Part shown: positions 12,451 through 22,819 of the stretch, piece after piece
How positions within the stretch are numbered: position 1 is the stretch's first letter
How the letters are laid out: each line of letters opens with the position of its first letter
Assembly (NCBI GenBank): GCA_025201375.1
Contig: JAIWZP010000091.1
Coordinates: 16,906-80,905 of the forward strand
Length of the DNA: 64,000 nucleotides
From: Gongronella butleri
Lineage: Eukaryota; Mucoromycota; Mucoromycetes; Mucorales; Cunninghamellaceae
Direction of reading: 5' to 3'
The notes under the pieces: generated by a model
The model's database searches: none
Seen by the model: the letters and a program-made list of their open reading frames with translations, nothing else
Told to the model about the DNA's origin: nothing
Position numbers and translations under genes: made by a program

Positions 12451-12780
12451 ATTGAATCCTGAGTGACCCCTGAAATTTTCAAAAGTGGTCGTAGGCTCGA
12501 AGCGCTTTGGGGGTTTGAACTTTTTTGTTACAAATTTTGCGCTGATTGCGATGCAGCTAGTTTAGAGCGGGGTTGACCATACAGATGGCGAGATGAATGC
12601 AAAATAGAGCAGATTAAAGGTTTTTGGCATTTGCGGGCTCAAAAAAAAAAAAATCGGGCGGGCACAATGTGAGCAGGGGGCTGTAGTTCATGCCACGAGG
12701 CGATGTTCATTGGCGGGCAAGCAGGCTGTAAATTTTTTTTTTGGAAGGACAGCAGGCCGGCAAAGTCTGAAAAACACGCA
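12451..12780 (+). repeat. dispersed repeat family B, single diverged copy
   Basis: About 330 bases here match 60,850-61,170 (+) and 53,954-54,274 (-), which are the two arms of the inverted repeat. Shared blocks include 'gagtgacccctgaa', 'tttcaaaagtggtcgta', 'aaattttgcgctga', 'gaccatacagatgg' (gaccatgcagatgg in the arms), 'gcgggcaag...aggctgtaaa' and 'gccggcaaa'. The match is interrupted by small indels and substitutions, so this copy is older than the arm duplication. No coding capacity is seen. Confidence 0.8.
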
Positions 12781-13486
12781 TTGTCGTTTTTCAAAGGCAA
12801 AAATGTGCACAAATGCAAGCTCCTTCAAGAGTGAAAGTGGCAGCAGGCGCCAATTTCTGTCCACTGACAGCTTAAAAAATCGGACGGATCAAACCGAGTG
12901 GTCGCGCTTAAAATCGCAAAACAGATGAAAATTGACGTGCTTTTGTTCGTTTTCTCGAGCGTTTTCTAACTGATTTTTTTTTTTTCAAACAGAGGTAAGA
13001 TACACTCCACGCTTGTAGCAACATTCACACAAAATTTGAATCGGATCGAGCAGAAGCTGAATGAGCAGCAACGCAAAATACGTAGATTTTACTGAAATGC
13101 TCCATTTTTTTTGTCGTATATGGCTTGATATTTATTACGCTCAGGGCTCGGCAACTTGCAGGCGAGGCCACGCCGTAATATAGGAGCCAACGATGGGTCG
13201 TGGCCATAGGAAGGAACTTTTCAACGGATATGATATCGTAAACAAGAAAAAATGTCTCGTTTCAAGGAAAGGTCAACTCGTGCTGATGATTGGAGACGAG
13301 GGGTGCGCGCGCAGCGGTGCGGTTCATGCAATTTGGACGGCCGGTGGCTTTCTTATTTGACAGGGCGGCGGAAAAAAAAAGACCAGGGCATACGCTCCGA
13401 CAGGTCCTTTTTTGCTTTCTTCCACTTTTTTTTCCTTTCTGTCCCTTTTTTTTTTTCTTTTCTTCCTTCTCCTCTCCCTGTTGGCC
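12781..13486. other. intergenic region upstream of OXA1
   Basis: No gene is seen. The last 130 bases before the OXA1 ATG are a pyrimidine tract typical of leaders in this window. Confidence 0.5.
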
Positions 13487-14917
13487 ATGCTGCAACGACG
13501 CTTATTGACCAAGGCGTAAGTGAATTACGAAAATTGTACAGAGCGAGGGTGTTCACCCGTAGGTTATTTTTTTTATAGCTTCACTTTGCAGACAGTGTCG
13601 AAAATGGTAGGATCCAGCGGTTAAAACACATAACGACGAGCGACGGCAGAGAGGGCTCACCCTTTTATTGTAGACACGATCTGGTGTGCATCGCCCCTTG
13701 CTGGTTGGCGCGCTTTTGCCGACGTTGCGACATTATTCGACGCCGACGACGCCGTTGACCGGCGATCAGGGGACGACGACGACGCTTGCGGAGCTCAAGT
13801 CGCTGCAGGACGTCAAGGAGTCTGCGGGAGTGGTTGAGACGGTGTCGCAGACGCCGACGACGGACGCGATTGTGGCGGCCGCGCAGGCTGCACCGCAGAT
13901 GGGCGATTTCAAGGCGATGGGTCTGTGCAACTACACGCCTGTTGGCGCGCTCGAGGCGATGCTGGAGGCTGTGCACGTGACGATGGGCCTGCCGTGGTGG
14001 GCGACGATTGCGGCGGCCACGGTGCTCGTGCGCACGGCACTTTTGCCGCTGATTATCAAGCTGCAGCGCAATAATGCGCGCCTGATGAACATCAATCCGG
14101 ACGTGCAGCGGATCATGGGCAACCTCAAGACGGCGCAGTCCGACGGCGACGCCGTGGCAAGCGCAAAATACTCAAACGAGCTTCAAGATTTGTTTAAAAA
14201 GAACGAATGCCACCCCATGAAGTCATTGGGCCTGCCCCTCGTCCAAATGCCCGTCATGATCTCGTTCTTCATGGCCCTGCGCGCCATGGCCGAATTGCCC
14301 GTGCCTGGCCTGGACACTGGTGGCATGTCGTGGTTCCTCGATCTGACCGCCAAGGACCCCTATTATATCTTGCCCGCCATGAGTGCCGCAGGCATGCTCG
14401 CCGTCCTCGAGGCGGGCACAGAGGCCGGCTCGGCCACACCACAGAGCAAGGGCATGAAGAACTTTATGCGCGGCATCACCGTCGTCATGATCCCCGTCAC
14501 CGCATGGATGCCCAGTGTAAGAAAAACAAAACGAGAAAAAAAAAGAAAAAAAGAGAAAAATGCAAAGCGAGCTCTTTTGTGAAAAAGAGAGGCAAAACAG
14601 CTCACTTACCGTTCCCCCCCTTTTTTTTTTTTTTAAAAAAAAAATGAAAAAAACAGGGCGTGTTTGTGTACTGGTTGACGTCTAATGTGTACTCGATTGG
14701 CCAAATTTTGGCACTCAAGAACCCTGGGCTGCGCAAGGCATTGAACATTCCGCAGCTGATCAAGCCGGCCAAGGAGCTGCAAAAGGATTCAAAGGGCTTC
14801 ATGGACAATTTCCGCGAGCAGCAAAAGTTGTACGAGCGCAAGGAAAAGGACCGAGTGTTGCGTGAGCGCCAGCAGGCCTCTGCCGCAGCGCGCCGTGCCG
14901 CCAAGCGACGATTCTAG
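13487..14917 (+). CDS. OXA1: mitochondrial inner-membrane insertase of the Oxa1/YidC family
   Basis: It inserts mitochondrially made (and some imported) proteins into the inner membrane. Exons are 13,487-13,515, a 28-base micro-exon 13,579-13,606, 13,674-14,516 and 14,657-14,917, giving 386 residues, a normal Oxa1 length. The first two exons encode a basic, acid-free presequence starting MLQRRLLTKAFTLQTVSK, and the join works only if the micro-exon is included. Family marks are a first core helix at about 126-147 (WWATIAAATVLVRTALLPLI), the amphipathic loop QRNNARLMNINPDVQRIM, NECHPMKSLGLPLVQMPVMISFFMALR, then VFVYWLTSNVYSI. The C-terminal tail after about 315 is basic and helical, ending AARRAAKRRF, as expected for ribosome binding by Oxa1. 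The micro-exon is predicted, not proven; starting downstream would lose the presequence. Confidence 0.9.
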
Positions 14918-15245
14918 ACAAAAGCAATTGGTGCCCATTTTTTTTTATTTTGTGTGTGAATAGACCCCTCTTTTCGTAGATTTTTTTGTATTAAAAACAG
15001 TTGCATATCCCATTTTTCTTTGCGTCTCGTGATTGCCCAATGGTCAATTTGACTCATTTGCGCCGCAGTTGAAAAAGTGTCAAAAGTGTCAGGGCAAGGG
15101 GCGGGGCCACCCAATAGGAGCAAAGCCATAAAAGGCAAGGGGGGCTTTTTCCCAATTTTTTGTTTTTCCTTTTCTCCTGACTGATTTGGCATTTTTGACC
15201 CTCTTTTTTTTTTCTTTTTACTTTTTTACAAACGAATTTTACACG

Positions 15246-16688
15246 ATGCTTGATATCAACTTGCTCTTAGAAGACCGTGGCGGCAATCCTGAGATTGTGC
15301 GCGAGTCGCAGCGCCGTCGTGGCGCGTCGGTGGAAATTGTCGACGAAATTCTTGCGATTTACAAGCAGTGGACCAAGACCAAGTTCAATGCTGATGAGAA
15401 GAACAAGGAGTTGAATGCCTTGCAAAAGGAAATTGGCAAAAAGTTCAAGGCCAAGGAGGATGCGTCCGAGCTGATGGCCAAAAAGACGGAATTGCAAAAG
15501 GAAAAGGAGCAATTGACGGCTCAATTCAAGGATGAGGAGACCCAGTGGAAGGACAAGCTCAGCACGGTGGGCAACATTGTGCACGAGTCGGTTGTCACGT
15601 CCATGGATGAGGTAAAAAAAAAAAAAAAATTGGAAAAAAAAAAGAAAAAAAGAAACAAAAAAGCTCATGATTTCTCTCATTTTTTTAAGGACAACAACGC
15701 GGTGATCAAGACGTACAACCACAATGGCGAGGAGCCCGTCAAGCGTACGGATATCTTGTCGCACCACGAGGTGTTGACGCGTCTGGATGGCTACGATCAA
15801 GAGCGTGGCGCCAATGTTGCGGGTCACCGCGGTTACTTTTTGACTGGTGTGGGTGTGGATTTGAATTTGGCGATGATCAACTATGGTCTTTCGTTCCTTG
15901 CCAAGCGTGGCTACAAGAAGCTGATGACGCCGTTCTTCATGCGCAAGGAGGTGATGGCCAAGACGGCGCAATTGTCGCAATTTGACGAGGAATTGTACAA
16001 GGTGACGGGCGAGGGCGAGGACAAGTACCTGATTGCCACGTCGGAGCAGCCGATTTCTGCTTTCCACGCCAATGAGTGGTTTGAGCAGCCCGACACGCAA
16101 TTGCCCATCAAGTATGCTGGTTATTCGACGTGTTTCCGCAAGGAGGCCGGTGCGCACGGCAAAGATACCTGGGGCATCTTCCGCGTGCATCAATTCGAAA
16201 AGGTCGAGCAATTCGTGCTTGCTGCGCCCGACAAGTCGTGGGAGATGTTTGACCAGATGATTGGCGCATCCGAGGAGTTTTTCCAGTCGCTGGGCTTGTC
16301 GTACCGTGTCGTGTCCATTGTTTCCGGCGCTCTCAACAATGCCGCCGCCAAAAAGCACGATCTCGAGGCCTGGTTCCCCTTCCAGGGTGAATACAAGGAG
16401 CTCGTGTCCTGCTCCAACTGTACCGACTACCAATCGCGCACCCTCGAGATCCGCTGCGGCATCAAAAAGATGTCTGACCGCGAGAAAAAGTACGTCCACT
16501 GCCTCAATTCGACCCTGTGCGCCACCGAGCGTGCCATTTGCGCCCTTCTCGAAACCTGGCAGCGCCCCGATGGCTTCGAGGTCCCTCCCCCCTTGGTTCC
16601 CTACATGGACGGACGCACCTTTATTCCCTACGAGAAGCCCGCACCCGCCCGAAAGGACGCCACCGCCGCCAAAAAGGAAAAGAAATAA
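15246..16688 (+). CDS. SES1: seryl-tRNA synthetase, cytosolic
   Basis: This class II synthetase charges tRNA-Ser with serine. Exons 15,246-15,611 and 15,690-16,688 give 454 residues, matching cytosolic fungal SerRS. The acceptor is the unusual TTTTTAAG. Residues 1-115 form the tRNA-binding coiled-coil arm (long charged helix rich in K/E). The catalytic core shows YKKLMTPFFMRKEVM, the TSEQPISAFH serine-site motif, motif 2 as FRKEAGAHGKDTWGIFRVHQF, and motif 3 as NSTLCATERAICALLE. The C terminus is Lys-rich (AAKKEKK), as in eukaryotic cytosolic enzymes. There is no mitochondrial presequence. The ATG before LDINLLLEDRGG matches the family start; an upstream in-frame stretch is only a T-tract. 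A CATAAAA box at about 15,127 may be the promoter element, and AATAAA follows at 16,734. Confidence 0.97.
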   Translation: MLDINLLLEDRGGNPEIVRESQRRRGASVEIVDEILAIYKQWTKTKFNADEKNKELNALQKEIGKKFKAKEDASELMAKKTELQKEKEQLTAQFKDEETQWKDKLSTVGNIVHESVVTSMDEVKKKKKLEKKKKKRNKKAHDFSHFFKDNNAVIKTYNHNGEEPVKRTDILSHHEVLTRLDGYDQERGANVAGHRGYFLTGVGVDLNLAMINYGLSFLAKRGYKKLMTPFFMRKEVMAKTAQLSQFDEELYKVTGEGEDKYLIATSEQPISAFHANEWFEQPDTQLPIKYAGYSTCFRKEAGAHGKDTWGIFRVHQFEKVEQFVLAAPDKSWEMFDQMIGASEEFFQSLGLSYRVVSIVSGALNNAAAKKHDLEAWFPFQGEYKELVSCSNCTDYQSRTLEIRCGIKKMSDREKKYVHCLNSTLCATERAICALLETWQRPDGFEVPPPLVPYMDGRTFIPYEKPAPARKDATAAKKEKK

Positions 16689-16733
16689 TTTCCCTTGTCT
16701 TGTATCTAGTTTTCTCCCACCTGTTTTGCATTA

Positions 16734-16739
16734 AATAAA
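16734..16739 (+). terminator. polyadenylation signal of SES1
   Basis: AATAAA lies 46 bases after the SES1 stop codon. Confidence 0.55.
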
Positions 16740-17050
16740 AAGCTTTTACAAAGCTATGGTTTTTTTTTTTTAAAGGCAAAGAAAAGCAGACAATGCGTGT
16801 TGCCCCGATCCACTCAACCCCTTCCATGGTCCACCCACTCAAATGATGACCATGCGAAACAAATTCATGCTGCACAACCGCGAATTGGCGCGCCGATTGG
16901 CTATGTTTTTTCAAAAAAATCACCTGTTTTGCGGTTTTTGACCTCCTTTTTCTTTTTCTTTTTTTCTCTTTCCCATGCAACAATCACTCAAAGACCATGG
17001 CACACCTCCAGTTTATTTTTTTTTCTCAAGAAGAAGGCTTTTCTGTTATT

Positions 17051-17329
17051 TTATTCGAGATTTCGCAGCATTGTTGTGATGGCATCATGGACGACATTCA
17101 ATTCATTGGCAATCTGGGCCTCACCCGGGATTTCATAGGGGTCTTGATCACCGCTGTGCATCAGCTTGTCTTGATACTTTTCATCAATGCGATGCAGCTT
17201 GTTCTGCAGCTTGCGAATGTCGTCCGCATTGTACTTTGAGTGCGCCGTCTCGGAACACTTTTGCGCAATGCCGACCAATTGCTCGTGCATCGTGGCAATC
17301 TGCTTTTCAACTTGCTTGTTGGCAACCAT
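17051..17329 (-). CDS. small predicted coiled-coil protein, 92 residues
   Basis: I do not recognise the family. The single exon runs from an ATG at 17,329 to TAA at 17,051. The protein begins MVANKQVEKQIATMHEQLVG and is strongly helical and charged, with heptad-like spacing over residues 5-60 and again near the C terminus (ANELNVVHDAITTMLRNLE). It has no signal peptide or membrane segment. Even composition, a helical pattern throughout and placement tail-to-tail with SES1 (362 bases apart) argue that it is real. It could be a small subunit of a larger coiled-coil assembly; that is only a guess. Confidence 0.65.
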   Translation of the reverse strand: MVANKQVEKQIATMHEQLVGIAQKCSETAHSKYNADDIRKLQNKLHRIDEKYQDKLMHSGDQDPYEIPGEAQIANELNVVHDAITTMLRNLE

Positions 17330-17596
17330 AATGAAGCTTGTTTTGAAAAAAAGGATCGTTTACAATACACCTTCCAGAAAAAAAGCGCACCTCTTCTTTT
17401 ATGTTTGCTGTTAAACCCATGGAAAAAAAAGAGCATGTGATCGGCGAGACTCGCGCCTTGTTGTCTAGCGCGGTTTCGCATAATTCGGTCGTTTTTTTTT
17501 TTTTTTTTTTATTTATTTATTTATTTGTTTTTGCATGAATTTCCCCCGGAAGATCCTTTTGACGCGTCAAGGGAAACACAGCCATTGGTTATATTT

Positions 17597-19440
17597 TTAT
17601 TCTAAGACAATTCGAGACACGCGCTTTCGCTGCTTGTCGGCCCATTTTCTTCGCAGGGCTCTGTGGGGCTGCTCCGTCATCAACATGTCGTCGGTGTCGG
17701 CTTGGTCATTGTTGTGATGACGAGGGTGATTGGCGACAACAATGGCGTTCTTGTTGCTGTCGGAGCGGAGCACGCCATGCTTGATGGATGATCCGAGGAC
17801 CTTGACGTCGATTTGCAGGTACGAATCGCAATGGGACGACGTGTTGAGCGGGCAGAGCAATGACAAGGTGGATTCGGGCAGGGGATTATTATGCGCGCCA
17901 GCCCCCGCGGCCATGGGCAGCGGGGTCACCTGTGCAAGCTCATTGGCGTACAAATACAGGTGTGGCGGCACCCCGGCGCCCTTTTCGTCGGCATGGTCCT
18001 GCTGGCCATACCATTGGATCACGTCCGTCGAGTCGTTATTGCTCGACGCAGGGTCCATGCTTGTTTGAATCCATGTCTGCAGGTCGCCAGGACGCACAGA
18101 ATTGATCAACATCAGGTCAGTCGATGGCGCCGCAGGCAATTCGTCCAGCGTCATGCTTGGGGTGCTATAATTTTTTAAAAAAATGAGGGTAAATCTCTTA
18201 TTTTTTTTTTTTAAAAAAATCGCGCAAAAATTTACCTGGCCCCAATCAATGGCATACTGGGCGATGCTGGGCTGCCGCCCACGGTCAATTGATCGCGGGT
18301 GTGTGATGATGGTAGGGTAAACAGGGCAAATGAGAACAATATGATCTATTTTTTTTAAAAAAAAGGTGAGTTTTTTTTTTCTCCATTTTTTTTTGTTCAT
18401 GGGAATCTTACCATAAAGACCATACCAGTGGTCTTTGCATGCTTTGGGGTGACGAGGGAGGCGGGGGCGACATGCTTGACAGGGGCCGCGGTGAGGGCGA
18501 ATTTGCGCTTTAGCTCTGTATTTTCATTTTCGAGGGATTGAACGCGTGATTCGAGCTGGAGGACCTTTTGTTTGAGCGAGTCATTGTCTGCCTGCAATTG
18601 GAGTCTGTCCTGCTCGAGGGCGGTCAGGTGCTCGCGCTTGCGTTTGCGCGACAAGAGGGCAGCCGCGCGGTTTTTGATTAATCGTTCCTGGCGTTTCGCA
18701 TAGGCTGTCTCTGCAGGTGATTTTTCGGGCATGTTGTGTGTGTCTGCAGGTGGCGATGCCGATGCGGCGGCGGCAATGGGTGCAGGAGAGACGCGTGCGG
18801 CAGGTGGCGTGACACTTGGTGTTGGTGTGACGCTTGGCCTGTGTTGTGGCTGCAATGGCTCCTCGGGCATGGCCTCCAGCTTGACGGGGGCCAATGGCTT
18901 CAATGGAGCAGGCGCAATGTCGCGTGATTTGCGCACTGTCGTGCTGTGCCGTTTCTTTTTGGCAGGCGATTCGTCGTCGCCCATGGCCGCCGCCGACATG
19001 GACAGAGATCGCTGTTGCTGCGGACAAGGCGAAGGAAGAGCGAGTGCCGGCAAAAAGGGCAGAGGCGGAGGAGGCACCATCAATGGATGAATGGCCAACA
19101 ATGGGTCGTCTGGCAGTGCCGAAGTACACGAGGTCGAATTCTCACTTCCATTGGCCAATGCCGCTGTTGACGCCGGCCACGGCAATGCCTGCTCACTAAG
19201 CACTTGTTGCCAGTGCGAAAATAATGGGTCTTGCGCAAGAAGCTGCGCAGGGTCCTGCAAAGACGCTGTCGACGTTGTCGGCGACGTGGAAGACCCGTTG
19301 CTCGAATACGGCGGCGAAGGAATATCTCCAGAAAGATCCATAGACACGCAGTCCGCATTCAGGTACGAAAGAACAAGATCGTCGTCGTCTATCGGCTCCG
19401 CCTTGACAGGGGGAGATACAAGCGAGGGTGGCGTCGCCAT
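17597..19440 (-). CDS. ATF6-like bZIP transcription factor with a membrane segment
   Basis: The model has three exons on the minus strand (19,440-18,412; 18,345-18,236; 18,164-17,597) and gives 568 residues. Residues 1-245 are acidic, Ser/Pro-rich and probably activating. The basic region 249-273 (KRQERLIKNRAAALLSRKRK) carries the N-x7-R bZIP signature and resembles ATF6. A leucine zipper follows at about 274-312. The exon 1/2 join then creates a short hydrophobic stretch at 339-354 (GMVFMIILFSFALFTL), followed by about 205 residues with no recognised domain. A membrane-tethered, ATF6/CREB3-type layout is inferred: cytosolic DNA-binding half, one transmembrane helix, lumenal tail. An R-x-x-L sequence (R360-L363) just after the helix recalls site-1 protease sites but is not a firm match. 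An in-frame upstream extension through the T tract is rejected as start. Confidence 0.82.
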
Positions 19441-22400
19441 ACTTTTTAGACAAAAAAAAAACAATAAAATAAAAAAGAAAAAAAGGAAAAAGAATACAAA
19501 AAAAAAAAAAAGAGGGGGGTGCACGAGGAGAGAGGCTTTCTGATTCTTTTTTCGCTCTCACCCAAAAAGGGTCCTGATTCTCCTTTTTTGCTGCCTGCAA
19601 TCTGCCGCCCCCTCACCTTTTGACCAATGAAACTAACCCCCGTTGACATTGACCGCAAATTGGCCTGATCCTTTGTGCAACATTGATACTCCTTTTTTTT
19701 TCCTTTTGACTTTTCCCAACACAAAATTCTCACCCATCGACTCCATTTCCCGTCCCTGTCAAAAAAAAAACCCGCCGTCTTTATTGTTTTTGCTCATTTT
19801 TGTGCTTTGAAGCAAGTTCCATTGTACTTTTGGCGGGCCCGATGGCTTTGAATTTTGCCCGTGGTGGCCATGAGGGTAAAAAAAAAAGCCGCGGTCGAGG
19901 AGGAAGAACAAGGGGCGCGTTGTGTGGATGAATTGGCCTCCCTCTGTTATGTAAGCCTTTGGCTGATCCTTTCCCTCCCCCCCTCCGCTCCTTGCATTTG
20001 ATGCGGGACATGGCCATGGGGTCACATGCCCCGAACCTTTTTTTTTTTTTTGTTGTTGGAGGCTTGGATTGGGCTCAGAGGCAGAAAAGTCAAGCGACAA
20101 TATCATATGAAATGCGCGCGTCACTCGTTTTTCCTTGGTTTTGTTTTTTGTTTTTTGTTTTTTATTGCGCAGCTTGTTACCTGCACCACCCCTTATCTCG
20201 GTGGCGTGCTTTGTGCGGGTCCTGTCGGGGGTCCCCCCTGGGCAAAAAAAGAGACAAGGCGGAATGCCAAACTCATAAAAAGACCGCGTGATCCGTCGCC
20301 GTGCGACGCGCACGCGCGTCAATTTCTTCCCTGAGGGTGTGCCCAATAACACGCGTCCAGGGTTCGACAAAAAAAAAAAAAGCGTCACTTGTACATCTGC
20401 CGCGGTACGGGCGCGCTGCAAACGAGAAAGGCAAAACACTTAAAAGATTTTTCACACGCGTCACGGGCCGCGTCAAAGTCGCCGACGCCCCCCTCTCCCC
20501 AAGCCATGGATGAATGCGTGGCCCTCATGAATGCTCGTGAGGAACAATCACTTTAGCAAAGGCGCAGGGACGTGCTGCGGCCAAAAAGGAGGACGCGCGA
20601 CCGCAAATGAGTCATTTCGGCAAAAAAAAAAAATCAATAAACCGGATCATTCCTTGGCGACACAAAAGTTCCATTGTTCTCCAGCACCTTCTTCGAGGGC
20701 ATTGGATCGATCGCTTTCCAAACACGCCGAATTGGGCGGCAGCAGGGACACAGAACAAATATTTTTTACTTTTTACAGACTTTTTATTTTTATTTGGAGG
20801 TTCACATGATTGCCATGGTGGCGACTCGACCCATGTTGTGGTAAGAGTAGACCATGCTTTCTTTTTCCAATGGCAATAGGGCTGGACCATGGCTGACTGT
20901 CATTTGACATTTAAAAATGGAATCATCTGTCTTTCCTTACCTGCATGTACTTATTTTTAGTACGACCACGCACCGAAAAACATGTGCATTGCAACACAAT
21001 TTACGCCTTTCATCCATTTTCTGTCATTTGCAACAAAAAGTTTGTAAAAATAGCTCAAATAGTGAATTTCTCGATCATTGCCTAGGCAATTGCCCAATTT
21101 GACAGCGGCAAAAGCATTCAAAAGATGCCGTTCAAAGCATCTCCAATGAGTTATGATGCATCTCCATCCAAGCAACATTGAGACAATGGAAAGCAAAACT
21201 GCCAAAGTTCACCTATCTGCCGTTTTGTTGGCATTACTGCAAGGCAATCTTCACCAAGCTTGAACCCAGTGATCCCTCATTGACAATTACATGCATAGAG
21301 GAGGTCCATTGACTAGGTAGATCTAAAAATCACCACATCGGTATAGCTAGCCCTTTGGTTTCGCATTTTGCGACTTTACCTCAAGACGCCTGCGAACCAA
21401 TCACCGAGAAAACTCGATGAAATCGTTAGGTTTCTGCCTCAACCCATCTTCTAGATTAGCGTCTGGGGAGGGGGGAGGGCACGGGGGCAAGAAGAATCGG
21501 ATCAAAAGGTAAATCGACAGTGAATCGTCTTTGTTGGGAAAAGGGTATGATCAATCAATACGCCTTGGCCCTTGCGATGAATGAACAAGGTGAAAGCGTA
21601 AAAGTGCTTGCTTTTGTGGGGTTCAGATTATTGAGGAATCAATGAGTTAATCCACGAAAATTGTATTTTGCCACTGTTTCAAGCCCGAACCACAAAATGA
21701 CCACTAGCAAAAAATCATGAGGCCCGGGCCATTGTTGATATTTGGCCTCTGTCATCCTCTGATTCTAATTTGGGACGAATCAAACACTTTTCTCCAGAGT
21801 TGCTCTATACAAAGGCATTTTCAGCGATAAATCAAAAAAGTCAACTGGATCAACCAAGCACCGCAACACGTCAAAACTGATCGCCATGTGAAATAACGCG
21901 CTTAAAACTACGAATCAGCTATCGTAAATTTGCAGCCATCACAAGCACTTTTGGGCCACGCTCCGGGCAAACAAGAAAATCGTCGTAAATGGGGCCTCGA
22001 CCCAAAATTGAAAAAATGGGTTTCCAGAATGGCACAAAACTCGTAGCCGTGCTAAGGCGCACCGAGAAACCAGCAGAAATGCCAAAAGACACCGCGGTCC
22101 AAATGGCCATGGACGAGCAATGGGCCATTTTAGTAAAAACTTCAAACGCGATTTACACGACAAAAACGCGTCGCTAACGCAACTCCAACGCGTCCACTAG
22201 CAAGAGACATCTCAGGTGCACGTATTTGGTTAAAACAGGCGCATGTCACGAGACGTCTGGCGCGCTTTCTCACGCGTCGAAAAATCATAATGATTTTCAA
22301 ACCGTGTCAAAAGTGCCAAAAATCACTTTTTTCATTGCTCACCAATGCCCACATACGCAACAAGCCATGCTCTTTCCGATGATGTATGTTTAGTGGAGAA

Positions 22401-22819
22401 ACAGGCATTTTTCGTCGAGATGGTCTTGTGACGAAAAAAAGAGGCAGTTTGCATTTTGCGCGAGACCCAGTCGATGGACTCTTGATTCTTATCTCGTTTT
22501 TGCCGGTGAATGAGAGCAATTTACCTTTTGATAGCATTGGCGTGGCGATCTAAGGGCCTAACTTTTGCTCTTTTCAGATGGTCGACTGTACCCCTTAGCA
22601 AATCCGTGATTTTTGAAAATGGTTGTTTTGGATGAAATCAACAGGTAGACATTGACTTTTTATTTTATAAAGACAACTTTGAGATGTGTTTTAAAAAGAC
22701 AAAGTAGAAAGGGGGTATGATGTTGGTAACTTTGGCATGGATAGGATGGCGATTGTACCTGGCAATGTGTTTTTTTGTGAATCGACATCGGGATTGGCTT
22801 TTTTTGGTTGTTTTTTTTT
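19441..22819. other. 3.4 kb gene-free region
   Basis: No supportable gene. The first 300 bases are the promoter and leader of the bZIP gene. A 226-codon minus frame at 19,759-20,439 has no domain and is largely T/A-tract translation. Family A copy 2 occupies about 21,955-22,620. Confidence 0.55.
21955..22620 (+). repeat. dispersed repeat family A, copy 2
   Basis: Related to copies at 1,295-2,075 and 47,500-48,250 in the same orientation. Landmarks: 'cagaatggcacaaaac' near 22,026 (matches copy 3 'cagaatggcgccaaac'), ACGCGTC boxes at about 22,160-22,280, 'catgctcttt' at 22,367, 'tttttcgtcgag' near 22,410, 'ggcgatctaagggc' at 22,544-22,557 and 'gtcgactgtacccctt' from 22,581. Immediately 3' of it the sequence runs into the SCT1/GPT2 3' flank. 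Confidence 0.75.

Noticed and set aside
19441..19524. In-frame extension of the bZIP protein upstream to 19,524
   Set aside because: It reads almost only Phe and Leu from a T tract and would put a false membrane segment at the N terminus; the ATG at 19,440 fits the leader pattern.
19759..20439. 226-codon open frame on the minus strand upstream of the bZIP gene
   Set aside because: Composition is driven by T/A tracts (long Phe and Lys runs); there is no domain, leader or splice support, and it lies in promoter-type sequence.
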